This document shows, piece after piece, positions 26,266 to 35,300 of a DNA stretch of 41,704 nucleotides. Each line of letters begins with the position of its first letter. Position 1 is the stretch's first letter. Source of the stretch: Phycisphaerales bacterium (GTDB taxonomy: Bacteria > Planctomycetota > Phycisphaerae > Phycisphaerales > UBA1924); the NCBI GenBank assembly GCA_029260555.1, contig JAJDCZ010000040.1:1-41704 (forward strand). The letters run 5' to 3'. Position numbers and translations under genes: made by a program. The notes beneath the pieces were generated by a model that was not told the origin of the DNA, searched no databases, and saw only the letters and a list, made by a program, of their open reading frames with translations.

Positions 26266-26298
26266 AAAACGCCCCTCCTTTTCTGTGAGGGGCGTTTT
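26266..26298. terminator. Bidirectional rho-independent terminator
   Basis: The arms AAAACGCCCCTC and GAGGGGCGTTTT form a 12-bp stem with a short loop. T-runs follow on the plus strand (TTTTTA) and on the minus strand (TTTTC). It lies between the convergent CPDC-protein and ccsA genes, so it can stop transcripts from both sides. Confidence 0.9.
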
Positions 26299-26392
26299 TA
26301 TGTGTTCAGAATGATGAATGCTTTGCTGAGCACCCTTCAAGTTTCAAGGCACTGCTGATACCATCGTGTATATCAACGCAACCTGGAACAGA

Positions 26393-28105
26393 CTATCCCG
26401 CCTGCTCGGGTATGTTTTTGAGAGGTGCAGGCTTGGCAAACTTGCTCCGCCAAATCGACATTGGAAGCATGCCGATGCTCATCAGTACCAGTTGACTGAG
26501 CATGAACATTGAAAGCCAGAACATGGCAGACTGTGTGAAACCATACGAATGCAATCCGACGCCGAGCATGTTTGTGCCAAACCATGACCAGGCGGTCACG
26601 ATATTTCCAGAAATGGCAAGAACCACCAATCCTCGATCGCGGACCATCCCACCCCAGCGGGCGTGAAGAATCAGCAGGTTTATGAGCACAATCAATGCTG
26701 CGCCATTTTCTTTGGCATCCCATCCCCAGAATCGACCCCAGGACTGATCAGCCCAGATTCCCCCGAGGACCGTTCCAACAAAGCTGGTCACCGTTGCAAA
26801 GCAGATGACGCCATAGACCATCTTGATCAGGGACTTGCCACGCTCGCGATCAAGAACCGGCGTAAATACCCCCAGCAGGACATAGGATACTCCCATAAAC
26901 CCCGCAAAGAATGTGGCGGAGTAACCGATTGTGATTACAACAACATGCGTTGTGAGCCAGAAGTTCGAGTCAAGCACCGCTTGCATCATGCCCATCGTAT
27001 CGCCAGAACCACCAAGATTGTGCGCGATCACAAGTGTCCCAAAGCCGATGACCGATGCCATGATTCCACCGAGTCCCAGTTTCATCTGTCGATCTACAAC
27101 AAGACCGATGATGACACCGAACCAGCCGATGAATACCGCTGATGAATAGAGGTTGGTCACCGGCGGGCGACCCTGGAGATAGATTCGAGCAGCGATACCG
27201 ATTGTTTGCACAACCAGCGCAACTAGAATCAAGGATGTCATGGAACCGAGCAATGATTTGGACCATGTGGGCTTAGAGAGCTGGCTCAGGAGTAATCCAA
27301 AGCACCCAATAAGAAATGCGACAACATACACAACCGCGGCTGTATAAAACGGTTGGGCTTGATTAAAGAGAACCTCATACCGAGCTTTGCGAGCGTCGTA
27401 TGGAATAATCTGGTCAATAGCCTCTGTATATTTTGCAAGGTTAGTATTGAATGACTCAGCGTTATCCTGATTGTAAGCCTCGAGCATTTGCATCATCATC
27501 TGGGCATCAGGGTCATTGGGATTTTCGTTCAATGCTGTGATGATCGAGCGCCATTCTTTGCTCGTTGTCAGGGGTGGCACGAGATATGGCTTTTGTATCT
27601 GAGACAGATTACTGAACAGTGATAAACGCTGATACAGGACTAATACCGCACGCTGGAAAGGATCTCGAGCCTTGGGCTTGATTTGATCTGCCATCCTTGC
27701 CTGACGCGAGATTTCTTCCCCAGCTACGCGAAGTTCGGCAAATGAAAAGCGAGTCCGTTTTTCATCATCAAGCCCGAGCAGTGCGAGAACATCTGGGTGA
27801 TCAATCCGAAACACACGGCGTTGAACCGAATCCTTCGGCTTGGTAACCAACTCTATATACCACTGAATGGCTGAGATCCGCCCATCATCAGTACGAATGC
27901 TCTGGCGGCCACTCAGGACCATCAGGTTGTTGCGAGCAACCGTATCAAGGGGCTTGGTGCGCCCATCAGCAGACACCGGAAGCTGGCTGAATGCACGAAG
28001 GTCATACTGGCCATCAAAGCTTTCAGTGCGAGCGAGTCTTTCGCCAACATACACCAATGCAAGAACAAGGGATATCCAGGGTAGATAACGCAATACTAAT
28101 TTCAT
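26393..28105 (-). CDS. ccsA: Cytochrome c biogenesis protein CcsA/ResC family
   Basis: CcsA is the membrane haem-handling half of System II cytochrome c maturation. It moves haem across the membrane and, with ResB, joins it to apocytochromes. The Trp-rich WWD-type motif WGRFWGWDAKEN (from about residue 456) is intact. Candidate haem-ligand histidines are visible in VIAHNLGG, LTTHVVV and GLHSYGF. The C-terminal two thirds are polytopic. The first 250 or so residues form one membrane anchor plus a large soluble domain, longer than in simple CcsA proteins. The start at 28105 overlaps the resB stop as TGATG, so an upstream in-frame ATG inside resB is rejected. The length is 570. Confidence 0.92.
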   Translation of the reverse strand: MKLVLRYLPWISLVLALVYVGERLARTESFDGQYDLRAFSQLPVSADGRTKPLDTVARNNLMVLSGRQSIRTDDGRISAIQWYIELVTKPKDSVQRRVFRIDHPDVLALLGLDDEKRTRFSFAELRVAGEEISRQARMADQIKPKARDPFQRAVLVLYQRLSLFSNLSQIQKPYLVPPLTTSKEWRSIITALNENPNDPDAQMMMQMLEAYNQDNAESFNTNLAKYTEAIDQIIPYDARKARYEVLFNQAQPFYTAAVVYVVAFLIGCFGLLLSQLSKPTWSKSLLGSMTSLILVALVVQTIGIAARIYLQGRPPVTNLYSSAVFIGWFGVIIGLVVDRQMKLGLGGIMASVIGFGTLVIAHNLGGSGDTMGMMQAVLDSNFWLTTHVVVITIGYSATFFAGFMGVSYVLLGVFTPVLDRERGKSLIKMVYGVICFATVTSFVGTVLGGIWADQSWGRFWGWDAKENGAALIVLINLLILHARWGGMVRDRGLVVLAISGNIVTAWSWFGTNMLGVGLHSYGFTQSAMFWLSMFMLSQLVLMSIGMLPMSIWRSKFAKPAPLKNIPEQAG

Positions 28106-29277
28106 CACGCTCGCCTCCGCAAGGCTGGAACTAGCCGAATGCCGAAATGCAACAGCATGCCAAGTGTGACCATGGAACACGACACATATGGGATCAGCCA
28201 ACCAGGATTTTGTACGACCTGCAGCACAGTGCCCGTATCCCCCTGCAAGAACGAAGCCTGGTAGAAAGTTTCTCCGGCATGGCGGAGCGGGTGGTTCATG
28301 TAAATCAACACTTCCCGATCTACATTTCGCCCCTTGTCAACCAGACGGATCTGACTCGAATAATTACGAGCCATTTGAGTTCCAGTAAACTTGTCATGTT
28401 TAAAATCGATCAAATGGACGGAATAAGGCTTGTATGTTCGCTTGAATCGGAGTTCCATCCAGTATGTCCGACCATCAACGACAACTGCCTGTAGCTGATC
28501 AATGTACGCTGAGACGATATATGTGCCAATCGGTTGCTCACCTTTGTATACAGTAACATAAGCCGATGGCGCATCAACATTTGCACCATCAACACCTGTG
28601 GCACGGGGCATTGGCACCGCGGCGTACTCGATCGCTGCTCCGGAATCTACGAGTCCCTTTCGTGAGCCTTGATCCTGATTTGGTCCAAGAATCGTTGAGT
28701 TGTGCATCCATTCGGTCACTTTGATCGTGAACGGCAGCAAACTGTGTGAAATCGGTTCCTTCCTGGAACTCAAGATCCGATCAGGGATCACAACGACCAG
28801 GTCATCCTTGGGATCTGACTTGTCGATCACCGCTAGCTCTGAAGACCGCACATCTTCTACGAACTGAGAGGTCTCGCCTTCGCGGATCGTCATATTTCCT
28901 TCTTGAGCTGCGAATCCTGTGACAAACTCTCCAACCAGCAGCAAGATGACTCCAAGATGCGTGATTATGATTCCCATTCGCTTGGCTTTAAGCTTGAATC
29001 GAACCGCATGTGCAGCAATCAGGTTTATGGCCAGCGCAATGCCCAGCGTGAGGCCACCTGGGAAAATAATGGCAAAGCCAATATTTGCGATTTTCTCAGG
29101 CACAAAGATCTGAAGATCGATCGTCACGAACACAGATCGAAAATACTGATCAACGACCGTCCATATCCCTTGACGAACTTGTGCCAGTGTGCCCGCGAGG
29201 ACAAGAAATATCGAGAGTGCAAAAAGCACAACCGTTAGTCGTAGTGATGCCAGTGGTTTTAAAACTTTGCGGATCAA
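28105..29277 (-). CDS. resB: Cytochrome c biogenesis protein ResB family
   Basis: ResB is the partner of CcsA in System II and holds the apocytochrome/haem-ligation domain on the outer face. The N-terminus (LKPLASLRLTVVLFALSIFLVLAGTLAQ) is the typical ResB opening, followed by two more spans and an ITHLGVILLLVGEFVTG helix. A large extracytoplasmic domain includes NHPLRHAGETFYQASF, a recognisable ResB segment, before a last C-terminal helix. The start codon is TTG and overlaps the stop of the upstream lipoprotein gene (TTGA), with a GAGGGGTGA ribosome site. The 390-residue length is plausible. Confidence 0.9.
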   Translation of the reverse strand: MIRKVLKPLASLRLTVVLFALSIFLVLAGTLAQVRQGIWTVVDQYFRSVFVTIDLQIFVPEKIANIGFAIIFPGGLTLGIALAINLIAAHAVRFKLKAKRMGIIITHLGVILLLVGEFVTGFAAQEGNMTIREGETSQFVEDVRSSELAVIDKSDPKDDLVVVIPDRILSSRKEPISHSLLPFTIKVTEWMHNSTILGPNQDQGSRKGLVDSGAAIEYAAVPMPRATGVDGANVDAPSAYVTVYKGEQPIGTYIVSAYIDQLQAVVVDGRTYWMELRFKRTYKPYSVHLIDFKHDKFTGTQMARNYSSQIRLVDKGRNVDREVLIYMNHPLRHAGETFYQASFLQGDTGTVLQVVQNPGWLIPYVSCSMVTLGMLLHFGIRLVPALRRRA

Positions 29278-30314
29278 GACTCACCCCTCTTTCTAAGCCC
29301 GGTGCCATGCACAAAAGCTACAAATCTCTTGAGTTCGTTCTCAACTTCCGATGATGAACCTGTCAGCTTGAAGAACAGTGTATGAGACTCATTTGGTATG
29401 ATTCCCGCTACGATGCGTTGCGCCCCGTCATCTGATTGAAGATCAACGAGCAGGGCGCCATCGCCAAGATCCTGTACCGGCTGATCAGTCATGGATTGCA
29501 CCGGCTCCAGCCCCAGCTGACCTCGCCAGCGGTTTATGTTGTCGAGGATTCCACCGCCTTGACCAGTCAGTGTGGTCAGTGTGATACGAGCCCCGCCATC
29601 AGCAAGAAACGCAGCTGTCAAAATCGGCGAAGCCGATGGATCCACCTTCCACTCCCGAGGCTGATCCCATGCTTTATGAACAAGGTCTGATGGTGGTGGT
29701 GCTGTTGCTCCTCCCGCTGGGCTGGCAGCAGCTTCATCATGCTTGTGAAGATGGAACGATGCAGAAAAAGCGACCAGATCCGATTTTATCTGTCCAACTG
29801 CATCCTCCGCCCCCATAACCTTGACAAACCAGGTTTTGCCATCGCCAACAGAAATCACAGTACCGATGAGCCTTTGGTCAGTTCCCACTTCATCGACGAT
29901 GATGACATCAGAGCCATCGAGAGCTTCGACATGTGATTCCAGACTCTGCTCATCAATCGGCGGCAATCCGATCTGACCTCGCCAACGATTCACATTTGCC
30001 AGGAGCCCGCCAACATCACCAGGAAAGGCAGTGATGGCCACTTCCAGATCGGATTCGGTCATAAAAGTTGCCAGACGCATCGAGTTTGTGGTTTCTGCTT
30101 CTCGCCACGAGTCTGGAACCGACCACCCGACTTCCTGTGAATGGGTTTCCTCTTGAGCCACAGGCGCAGAGTTGCCCATTTCCTTTGGCACCCGATAGGC
30201 TCGGATCTCCTCTTGTTTGCACCCGGAAATGAGTACCACTGGAAGAAACCCCATCACCACAACCCACAGCATGAGTTGAACTGATCCGACGCTGTCTGTC
30301 TGCCTTTGCCGCAT
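29274..30314 (-). CDS. Putative lipoprotein with two copies of an NRWRGQ domain
   Basis: This is a predicted lipoprotein, with a hydrophobic signal followed by a lipobox ending LISGC (Cys32), hence probably anchored on the outer face of a membrane. The mature part contains two similar domains of about 125 residues (63-190 and 215-340). Each has the segment LLANVNRWRGQIGLPPI or ILDNINRWRGQLGLEPV, preceded by a strand ending with I-T-x-x-x-x-G, and each ends with an F(V/F)KxxG then F(S/V)AF pattern. The linker is Ala/Pro-rich. It is the first gene of the operon and overlaps resB, so a role in cytochrome c maturation or in a linked redox process is likely, but no catalytic motif is seen. The start has GGAGG eight bases upstream. 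Confidence 0.8.
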   Translation of the reverse strand: MRQRQTDSVGSVQLMLWVVVMGFLPVVLISGCKQEEIRAYRVPKEMGNSAPVAQEETHSQEVGWSVPDSWREAETTNSMRLATFMTESDLEVAITAFPGDVGGLLANVNRWRGQIGLPPIDEQSLESHVEALDGSDVIIVDEVGTDQRLIGTVISVGDGKTWFVKVMGAEDAVGQIKSDLVAFSASFHLHKHDEAAASPAGGATAPPPSDLVHKAWDQPREWKVDPSASPILTAAFLADGGARITLTTLTGQGGGILDNINRWRGQLGLEPVQSMTDQPVQDLGDGALLVDLQSDDGAQRIVAGIIPNESHTLFFKLTGSSSEVENELKRFVAFVHGTGLRKRGES

Positions 30315-30718
30315 TGCGGGAGCCTCCGTGCAAAATCTTGGGTAACACGCTTCGCTCGTTCCCTTGTGGATCTAAAGGATAGGTCTCAAACCGGTTCTTG
30401 GCGATATATTCCTCCATTATTCCTCTCAAGATTTTGTAGATATGGTGGACAGGTTTTTTGCCATACAAGCTCTGGTGCCAAAACCGCCTCGCCATGCCAC
30501 TGTGAATCGGTTGCAAACGCTGCTGATGAGATCAAGTACCAGTGTTTTTGAGCCATATTCTAGTGTTTTAGACTCAAAGCCGTCATCTGGCGCAATTGGG
30601 ATCAAAAGCTTCGATTCACACATTGACTACTTATGTTATCGTTTCGTCAAGTTGCCGGAAAAGCTGCATTTCAAAGCTTATTTTTGTATCTTTTACCAAA
30701 TGATGGCTGGATTTGTGG

Positions 30719-30747
30719 TTGACACAGGCTTGCGATTCTGCGATAAT
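30719..30747 (+). promoter_or_regulatory. Sigma-70-type promoter of the PEP-CTERM gene
   Basis: A perfect -35 TTGACA (30719-30724), a 17-base spacer and a -10 GATAAT (30742-30747) are present. Transcription should start near 30754, giving an untranslated leader of about 215 nt. Confidence 0.8.
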
Positions 30748-30782
30748 TGAAATTAGAGAGACAGAGCAGCACGCACGTGTAG

Positions 30783-30938
30783 CTCCGGATGGAGTGAGAG
30801 AAATCATCCCAGGCTGACTGAAATTGCAACGCGAGGCAAGCATCGGTCACTTTCTTAGGGCGTGTTTCTTTCACAATACTGGGTTGTTCAGGCGCGTTGC
30901 TCCAGCATGACGAATGGTTGTGGTGTGTTACCACAATC
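30783..30938 (+). ncRNA. Structured 5' leader, candidate cis-regulatory RNA
   Basis: Several helices can be drawn by hand. CTCC/GGAG (30783-30794) competes with GGATG/CATCC (30787-30809). TGACTGA/TCGGTCA (30815-30821 with 30843-30849, one wobble) is stacked by an internal loop on TTGC/GCAA with an eight-base loop. An 8-bp hairpin GGTTGTGG/CCACAATC (30916-30938) lies just before the ribosome site. The competing first helices suggest a switch-like element. It matches no riboswitch consensus I know, including c-di-GMP types. Confidence 0.4.
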
Positions 30939-30969
30939 ACAGAGAGAGTGCTTTACATAGGAGCGAACA

Positions 30970-31671
30970 ATGTTCAAGACAACAATGACAGCAGCCATCT
31001 GCGCTGCGCTGGTTGCAGCGTCTGGTGCTGCAGCCGACTTCCAGGTTTCTGAAGTTACGACAGACATGGATATCTACGGCAACCCCCTGGGCGGCACCCG
31101 CGCACCAGTTGCTAATGATGCGTACTTTATTGCCCCCGGCATCGGCGGTGCTGGCGGCTTCGCACTGAGCGGAACCTACGCAACCTCGACTTTTGACAGT
31201 GCAGCTGAGGTCATCGGAACAGATGTTGTTGCTGCGACGATTTCCTCATCGGAATCCGATATCGCCAGCGTCGCCAATGTTTCCATTTCAAGCAGTTCAG
31301 GTGAATTATGGCCCACCGGTTTTTCCGTCGGCGGATTTCCTGCAGACACAGGTGCGTTTTTCATGGGCATCAACGCTGGTGGTGATCCGCTTGACTGGGT
31401 CAGCGACAACATCGTCAATCTCGCCATTATCACGGGATATGATTCACTCGGTGGAGTTATCTTTGCATTTGATATCACAGCCTTTGGCAGCTTCACAGCC
31501 GGTCCCAACGGTTCATGGAATGGCAGCCTCGGTGTGAGCTTTGGTGCTGGTACAACTGGTATTGGTGTTGCTCGCGTCGATCTTGATGTGTCATACTCCA
31601 AGGTTCCCGCTCCGGGTACTTTGGCACTGCTCAGCCTTGGTGGGCTCGTTGCTACACGCCGCCGCCGCTGA
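30970..31671 (+). CDS. PEP-CTERM sorting domain protein
   Basis: This is an exported protein of 233 residues with an N-terminal signal peptide (MFKTTMTAAICAALVAASGAAA) and a C-terminal PEP-CTERM tripartite tail: VPAPGT, the hydrophobic LALLSLGGLVA, then TRRRR. Such proteins are processed by an exosortase and associated with extracellular matrix or surface structures. The middle is Gly/Ser/Ala-rich beta-type sequence with few charged residues and no catalytic motif, suggesting a structural or adhesive role. AGGAG sits seven bases before the ATG. It has its own strong promoter, leader and terminator, so it is monocistronic. No exosortase gene is in the window. Confidence 0.92.
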   Translation: MFKTTMTAAICAALVAASGAAADFQVSEVTTDMDIYGNPLGGTRAPVANDAYFIAPGIGGAGGFALSGTYATSTFDSAAEVIGTDVVAATISSSESDIASVANVSISSSSGELWPTGFSVGGFPADTGAFFMGINAGGDPLDWVSDNIVNLAIITGYDSLGGVIFAFDITAFGSFTAGPNGSWNGSLGVSFGAGTTGIGVARVDLDVSYSKVPAPGTLALLSLGGLVATRRRR

Positions 31672-31749
31672 TTTTAGGCAGCTGCAATATCTTTCCTGGC
31701 AGGCAGGGTCTTTTGACCATTGCTGACCCGGTAAACAGATCATAACACT

Positions 31750-31778
31750 CGGCTCACGGCTGCCCGTGAGCCGTTTTT
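31750..31778 (+). terminator. Rho-independent terminator of the PEP-CTERM gene
   Basis: CGGCTCACGG pairs perfectly with CCGTGAGCCG around a four-base loop, followed by five T. It lies about 80 bases after the stop codon. Confidence 0.92.
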
Positions 31779-31807
31779 ATGCGCTGCTGCAACAGGAATC
31801 TGGTGGG

Positions 31808-33946
31808 TTAGTCGTTCTGGCGGATAGCTTTGAACTTGCCATTGGGTTGATCAAAGACCAAAGAACTGATCAGGCCGTTTTCATCGCGCTCAAACAGTAC
31901 ACGAAAACCAGGCAGGTCATCAAATGTGAACTCATCCTGGTCAGAGGGTGAGAGTTTGTAGGTTGGCTGGCTGGGGATCTTCACCGTGAGCTGATCCTGT
32001 TGAAAAGTAACAATTGCAGTAACACCCGCAGTTTCGAGCAAGTACTCCCCTGTGAAAGGCTCAAGGGCATCAGCGGCTGAAAGTGCTGGATCAATCTGCC
32101 GTTGAAAGACGACAGGCTTTACGCCAGCCTGAACGGGCACGAGCACTCTTTGGATTTTGCCTTGGATATCAGTCTGAAAGATCCAGCGTTGACTCTTGAG
32201 CAAGGCAAAAGCATCATCAGTGACTGCAAAGACATCATACGACAAATGCTTTAGCGGGGCATCGAGCGTGTTGAAACGGGCGTGCAGCGTCTGCTCTTCA
32301 ACCTCGACATGGATGGTGCCATAGGCTGGGTGGGTGAAATCGCCAGCGTAGTTTTCCAGAGGATGCGAAGGGAGGGGTGGGGGGGATGCCTCGGTTGACG
32401 AGGGAGTCGCTTCAGCAGCGGCCTGCTCTACTTCCTTTGCTTGTGCAGCAAGGGCAATTGCTTGTTCATACGCCGCCAGACTCTTTGCATTCCAGTCTCG
32501 AGGTTCAAGCTCTAAAAGTCGATCAAGGGCATGGTTGGTGATGAGCGAGGGCAATGGCGAGTTGCTGTTGGTCAACACAGCCACAGCGATCTTTTCTTCG
32601 GGAATCAAGGCGATGTTGGCGGTAAAGCCATCAATGCCGCCAGCGTGATGGACACGAAACTTCCCCCGATAGACATCAATCATCCAGCCCAGTGCGTAGC
32701 CGATCGAGATCATATCGTCGCTTGCAATCAACTTCATGAGCATCTGTGGCGTGTGCAGCCCACGCATCAAATTGGGACTCAGGAGTTGCTTTTCACCCAG
32801 TTTGCCAGAGTTCAGATGTACCTTGAGCCAGGCTGCGAGTTCGTTGACGGAAGTATTGATGGAACCCGCAGGTCCCACATGCTGAATCCTGCGAAAATCG
32901 ATGCGTTCTGGATCTTTGCCTTCTTCGACCTGGTAGGGATAGGCAAAGTTTTCGTCCTTAACCATGGCATATGTGCTGAGCGTGACCCGTTTCATGCCCA
33001 GAGGCGTAAAGATCCGCTGGCGAACCTGATCTTCCCAGGTTGAATCAGTGATCTGGCCAGCCAGATAGCCCGCAGCGACATATGTCAGGTTGCAATACTG
33101 CCAGGTTTGACGCAGGCTTGCAGTCGGTTCGAGTAATGCAAGAGAACGCACTATTTCGTCTCTTGGAACATCAGGCCTGCCAAACCACACCAGTTCGTGT
33201 CGAGGCAGACCGGTGCGGTGGGTCAGCAGATCCCGAGGCGTCACAAGTTGTGTCGCAGAGGGGTCCTTTAGCGAAAAATCAGGCAGGTAAGTGTGAACGG
33301 GTTTGTCCAGATCAAGCTGACCATCCTGCACGAGCGTGGCCAGGAGATAGCTGGTAAATGCCTTGGAACATGATCCGATGGCAAACATCGTGTCCGCAGT
33401 TGCAGGCAGATCGTCTTCGATGTTGCGTTGTCCAAAGCCCTCAGCCAGCAGGATGTTGTCGCCTTTGATGATGATCACCGAAACGCCGGGGACATGCCAT
33501 TGCTCACGGGCTTGCTCGATCCATTCTGAAAAGCCTTGGAGTGTATCAGCAGCTGAGGCATCAACAGCTTCTTGCCTTTGAAGTTCCCAAGGCGACTCTC
33601 GACCAGCTTGAAAGAATGTCCCCGATATGGATGAATCTTGCAGGAATGTGCCTGAGAACGACGCTTTGCCGGGCACATCGGGTAAATTAAAGGAGATGTT
33701 CGTGCCATCGTAAACGATGTTGGTCAGCCTCAGATCTGTCGCGTTTTGCTGGGGGATGGAGAGGTCGCCAATCCATTTTTCAGGGTTTTCCTGATCGTGG
33801 GAGAAATCAACATCAATCCCCAGTGTCAGGCCTGGGATGTTGATTTTGCCAATCCAGTGACCAGAAATATCACCATCTTCTGCACGAGAAGAAAGTGCAA
33901 GCAGCATGACGAGGGTCATGAGGACGAACAATCGGATATTTCGCAT
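31808..33946 (-). CDS. Secreted serine beta-lactamase-fold hydrolase (class C/esterase type)
   Basis: This belongs to the beta-lactamase/penicillin-binding fold family that includes class C beta-lactamases, D-aminopeptidases and esterases. The catalytic Ser-x-x-Lys is S192-C-S-K195, the Tyr-x-Asn motif is Y284-C-N286, and the third motif is H434-A-G436. The N-terminus is a signal peptide (MRNIRLFVLMTLVMLLALSSRAE). A beta-rich domain of about 100 residues follows before the catalytic domain (about 135-490). The last 200 residues hold two further beta-rich modules, the first beginning PLENYAGDFTHPAYG, like the DUF3471-type C-terminal domains of such hydrolases. The substrate is unknown; a true antibiotic-resistance role is not implied by this architecture. 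Confidence 0.88.
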   Translation of the reverse strand: MRNIRLFVLMTLVMLLALSSRAEDGDISGHWIGKINIPGLTLGIDVDFSHDQENPEKWIGDLSIPQQNATDLRLTNIVYDGTNISFNLPDVPGKASFSGTFLQDSSISGTFFQAGRESPWELQRQEAVDASAADTLQGFSEWIEQAREQWHVPGVSVIIIKGDNILLAEGFGQRNIEDDLPATADTMFAIGSCSKAFTSYLLATLVQDGQLDLDKPVHTYLPDFSLKDPSATQLVTPRDLLTHRTGLPRHELVWFGRPDVPRDEIVRSLALLEPTASLRQTWQYCNLTYVAAGYLAGQITDSTWEDQVRQRIFTPLGMKRVTLSTYAMVKDENFAYPYQVEEGKDPERIDFRRIQHVGPAGSINTSVNELAAWLKVHLNSGKLGEKQLLSPNLMRGLHTPQMLMKLIASDDMISIGYALGWMIDVYRGKFRVHHAGGIDGFTANIALIPEEKIAVAVLTNSNSPLPSLITNHALDRLLELEPRDWNAKSLAAYEQAIALAAQAKEVEQAAAEATPSSTEASPPPLPSHPLENYAGDFTHPAYGTIHVEVEEQTLHARFNTLDAPLKHLSYDVFAVTDDAFALLKSQRWIFQTDIQGKIQRVLVPVQAGVKPVVFQRQIDPALSAADALEPFTGEYLLETAGVTAIVTFQQDQLTVKIPSQPTYKLSPSDQDEFTFDDLPGFRVLFERDENGLISSLVFDQPNGKFKAIRQND

Positions 33947-34037
33947 GGCATCTCCGCAGTTGATTCAAGCTGTCTGATTCATTGGGTAAGCCATGATACT
34001 GATTTCATGCAGCATGTGTGCGAAGAAGGAGAAGCTG

Positions 34038-35300
34038 TCATTGCTTCAGGCTGTCAACAAAGGCAGCAAGCCGGTCCATGCCCTGATTGATATGCTCTTC
34101 TGAGCAAGCGAACGAGATGCGAATGTGTTCAAAGCTGCAACCACCAAAGTCCTCGCCAGGCACCACCGCAATCTTTGCTTCTTCCAGCAAAGCCTCAGCA
34201 AGCGACATGGCGGAGGAGATTTGTGTGCCTCTGGGTGTTGTGGAGCCGAAGAGGTCTGCGACTCGTGGAAAGACATAGAAGGCGCCGGTGGGTTTACAAG
34301 CCTGAAAACCGGGGATTGCTGAGAGTCGATCGCAGATGAGCGTTGCTCTTTGAGCATAAGCTCGCCGCATTTGTTCGATGTCATCTCGGCACTGTGTGAG
34401 GGCGACTCGAATCGCAGGATAGACAAACGAGGTGATGTTGGTGGTCATCTGGCCTTGGAGCGTGCCCATGGATTTGATGAACTTTTTCCCAAACTCACCC
34501 GGGCAGGCGGTATAGCCCACGCGCCAGCCCGTCATGGCGCAGCACTTTGACAAGCCGTTGATCGTGATGGTTCGTTCCGCGATGGATTTGATTGATCCGA
34601 GCGACAGATGCTCGATATCGCCATAGATAATTTTTTCGTAAATTTCGTCTGTCAGCACCAGCAGGTTGGGTGCAATGCTGATAGCAGCTTCATGGATCAC
34701 CTGGGCAAGGTCACGCAGTTCATCGGGAGAATACATCGTGCCACATGGATTACTGGGTGAGTTGAAGATGATCAGCCTGGTTCGTTCATTGATGGCAGCC
34801 TTGAGTTGATCAGGCGTGATGCGAAAATCGTTGTCAGGAGAAGCTTGCACTTGAACAACTTTTGCGCCCGCGAGCTTTGCGATAGGTTCATAACTGACCC
34901 ACGCTGGCACCGGTAGCACGACCTCCTGAGGCGGCTGATTGTGAACCGGAGGATCAATCAGGCAATGCAGCGCAACGAACAATGCGTGTTTGCCCCCTGC
35001 GGAGATGCCTACATGTTCATAGGTAAGCCCCTCAATGTTGTTCTCATGGGCCAGCTTGTCAGCGATTGCCTGACGCGTATCAACATCGCCCAGCGTTTGC
35101 ATGTAGCGCGTCTGCCCCGCATTGAGAGCCTCGATGGCTGCCTGTTTGATCTGAACCGGTGTGTCAAAGTCAGGCTCGCCTGCTGCAAAGCTCAGCACAT
35201 CCACGCCTTCTTTGCGAAGCTGCTTGGCGCGATTGGCCACCGCGACAGTGGCTGAAGGTTTGAGTGAGCTAAGCCGGGTCGAGAGTCTGAGTTTGTCCAT
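34038..35300 (-). CDS. Class I/II PLP-dependent aminotransferase (AspC-like)
   Basis: This fold-type I aminotransferase is most like bacterial Ib aspartate aminotransferases. The PLP-binding lysine is K252 in INGLSKCCAMTGWRVGY. Other family motifs are SFAAGEPDFDTP, GQTRYMQTLG, NSPSNPCGTMYS and LTDEIYEKI. The length of 420 is normal. The start at 35300 gives the usual N-terminus (MDKLRLSTRLSSLKPSATVAV); upstream in-frame codons would add 39 unrelated residues. No strong Shine-Dalgarno is seen. The substrate, probably aspartate/glutamate, is inferred from overall similarity. It is divergent from the PrpD-like gene. Confidence 0.9.
   Translation of the reverse strand: MDKLRLSTRLSSLKPSATVAVANRAKQLRKEGVDVLSFAAGEPDFDTPVQIKQAAIEALNAGQTRYMQTLGDVDTRQAIADKLAHENNIEGLTYEHVGISAGGKHALFVALHCLIDPPVHNQPPQEVVLPVPAWVSYEPIAKLAGAKVVQVQASPDNDFRITPDQLKAAINERTRLIIFNSPSNPCGTMYSPDELRDLAQVIHEAAISIAPNLLVLTDEIYEKIIYGDIEHLSLGSIKSIAERTITINGLSKCCAMTGWRVGYTACPGEFGKKFIKSMGTLQGQMTTNITSFVYPAIRVALTQCRDDIEQMRRAYAQRATLICDRLSAIPGFQACKPTGAFYVFPRVADLFGSTTPRGTQISSAMSLAEALLEEAKIAVVPGEDFGGCSFEHIRISFACSEEHINQGMDRLAAFVDSLKQ

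Larger units (their letters stand above)
30315..30969. promoter_or_regulatory. Intergenic region with promoter and structured leader of the PEP-CTERM gene
   Basis: This 655-base gap separates divergent genes. The left half (30315-30700) shows no convincing gene; a 102-codon plus-strand frame at 30442 has no family resemblance. It should hold the promoter of the leftward lipoprotein operon, which I cannot place. The right part holds a consensus promoter and a leader of about 215 nt before the PEP-CTERM gene, annotated separately. Confidence 0.6.

Noticed and set aside
30442..30750. 102-codon frame in the gap before the PEP-CTERM gene
   Set aside because: It has no ribosome site or family resemblance and runs through the consensus promoter.
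30754..30969. c-di-GMP (GEMM) riboswitch in the PEP-CTERM leader
   Set aside because: A CACGCAC string is present, but the downstream conserved GEMM segments and helix arrangement are not.
30850..30969. Sigma-54 promoter for the PEP-CTERM gene
   Set aside because: GG and GC elements resembling -24/-12 boxes exist, but none has the required spacing, while a perfect sigma-70 promoter lies upstream.
31808..33946. Antibiotic-resistance beta-lactamase
   Set aside because: The multi-domain architecture and 712-residue length match the broad serine hydrolase/esterase group rather than a classical class C resistance enzyme.
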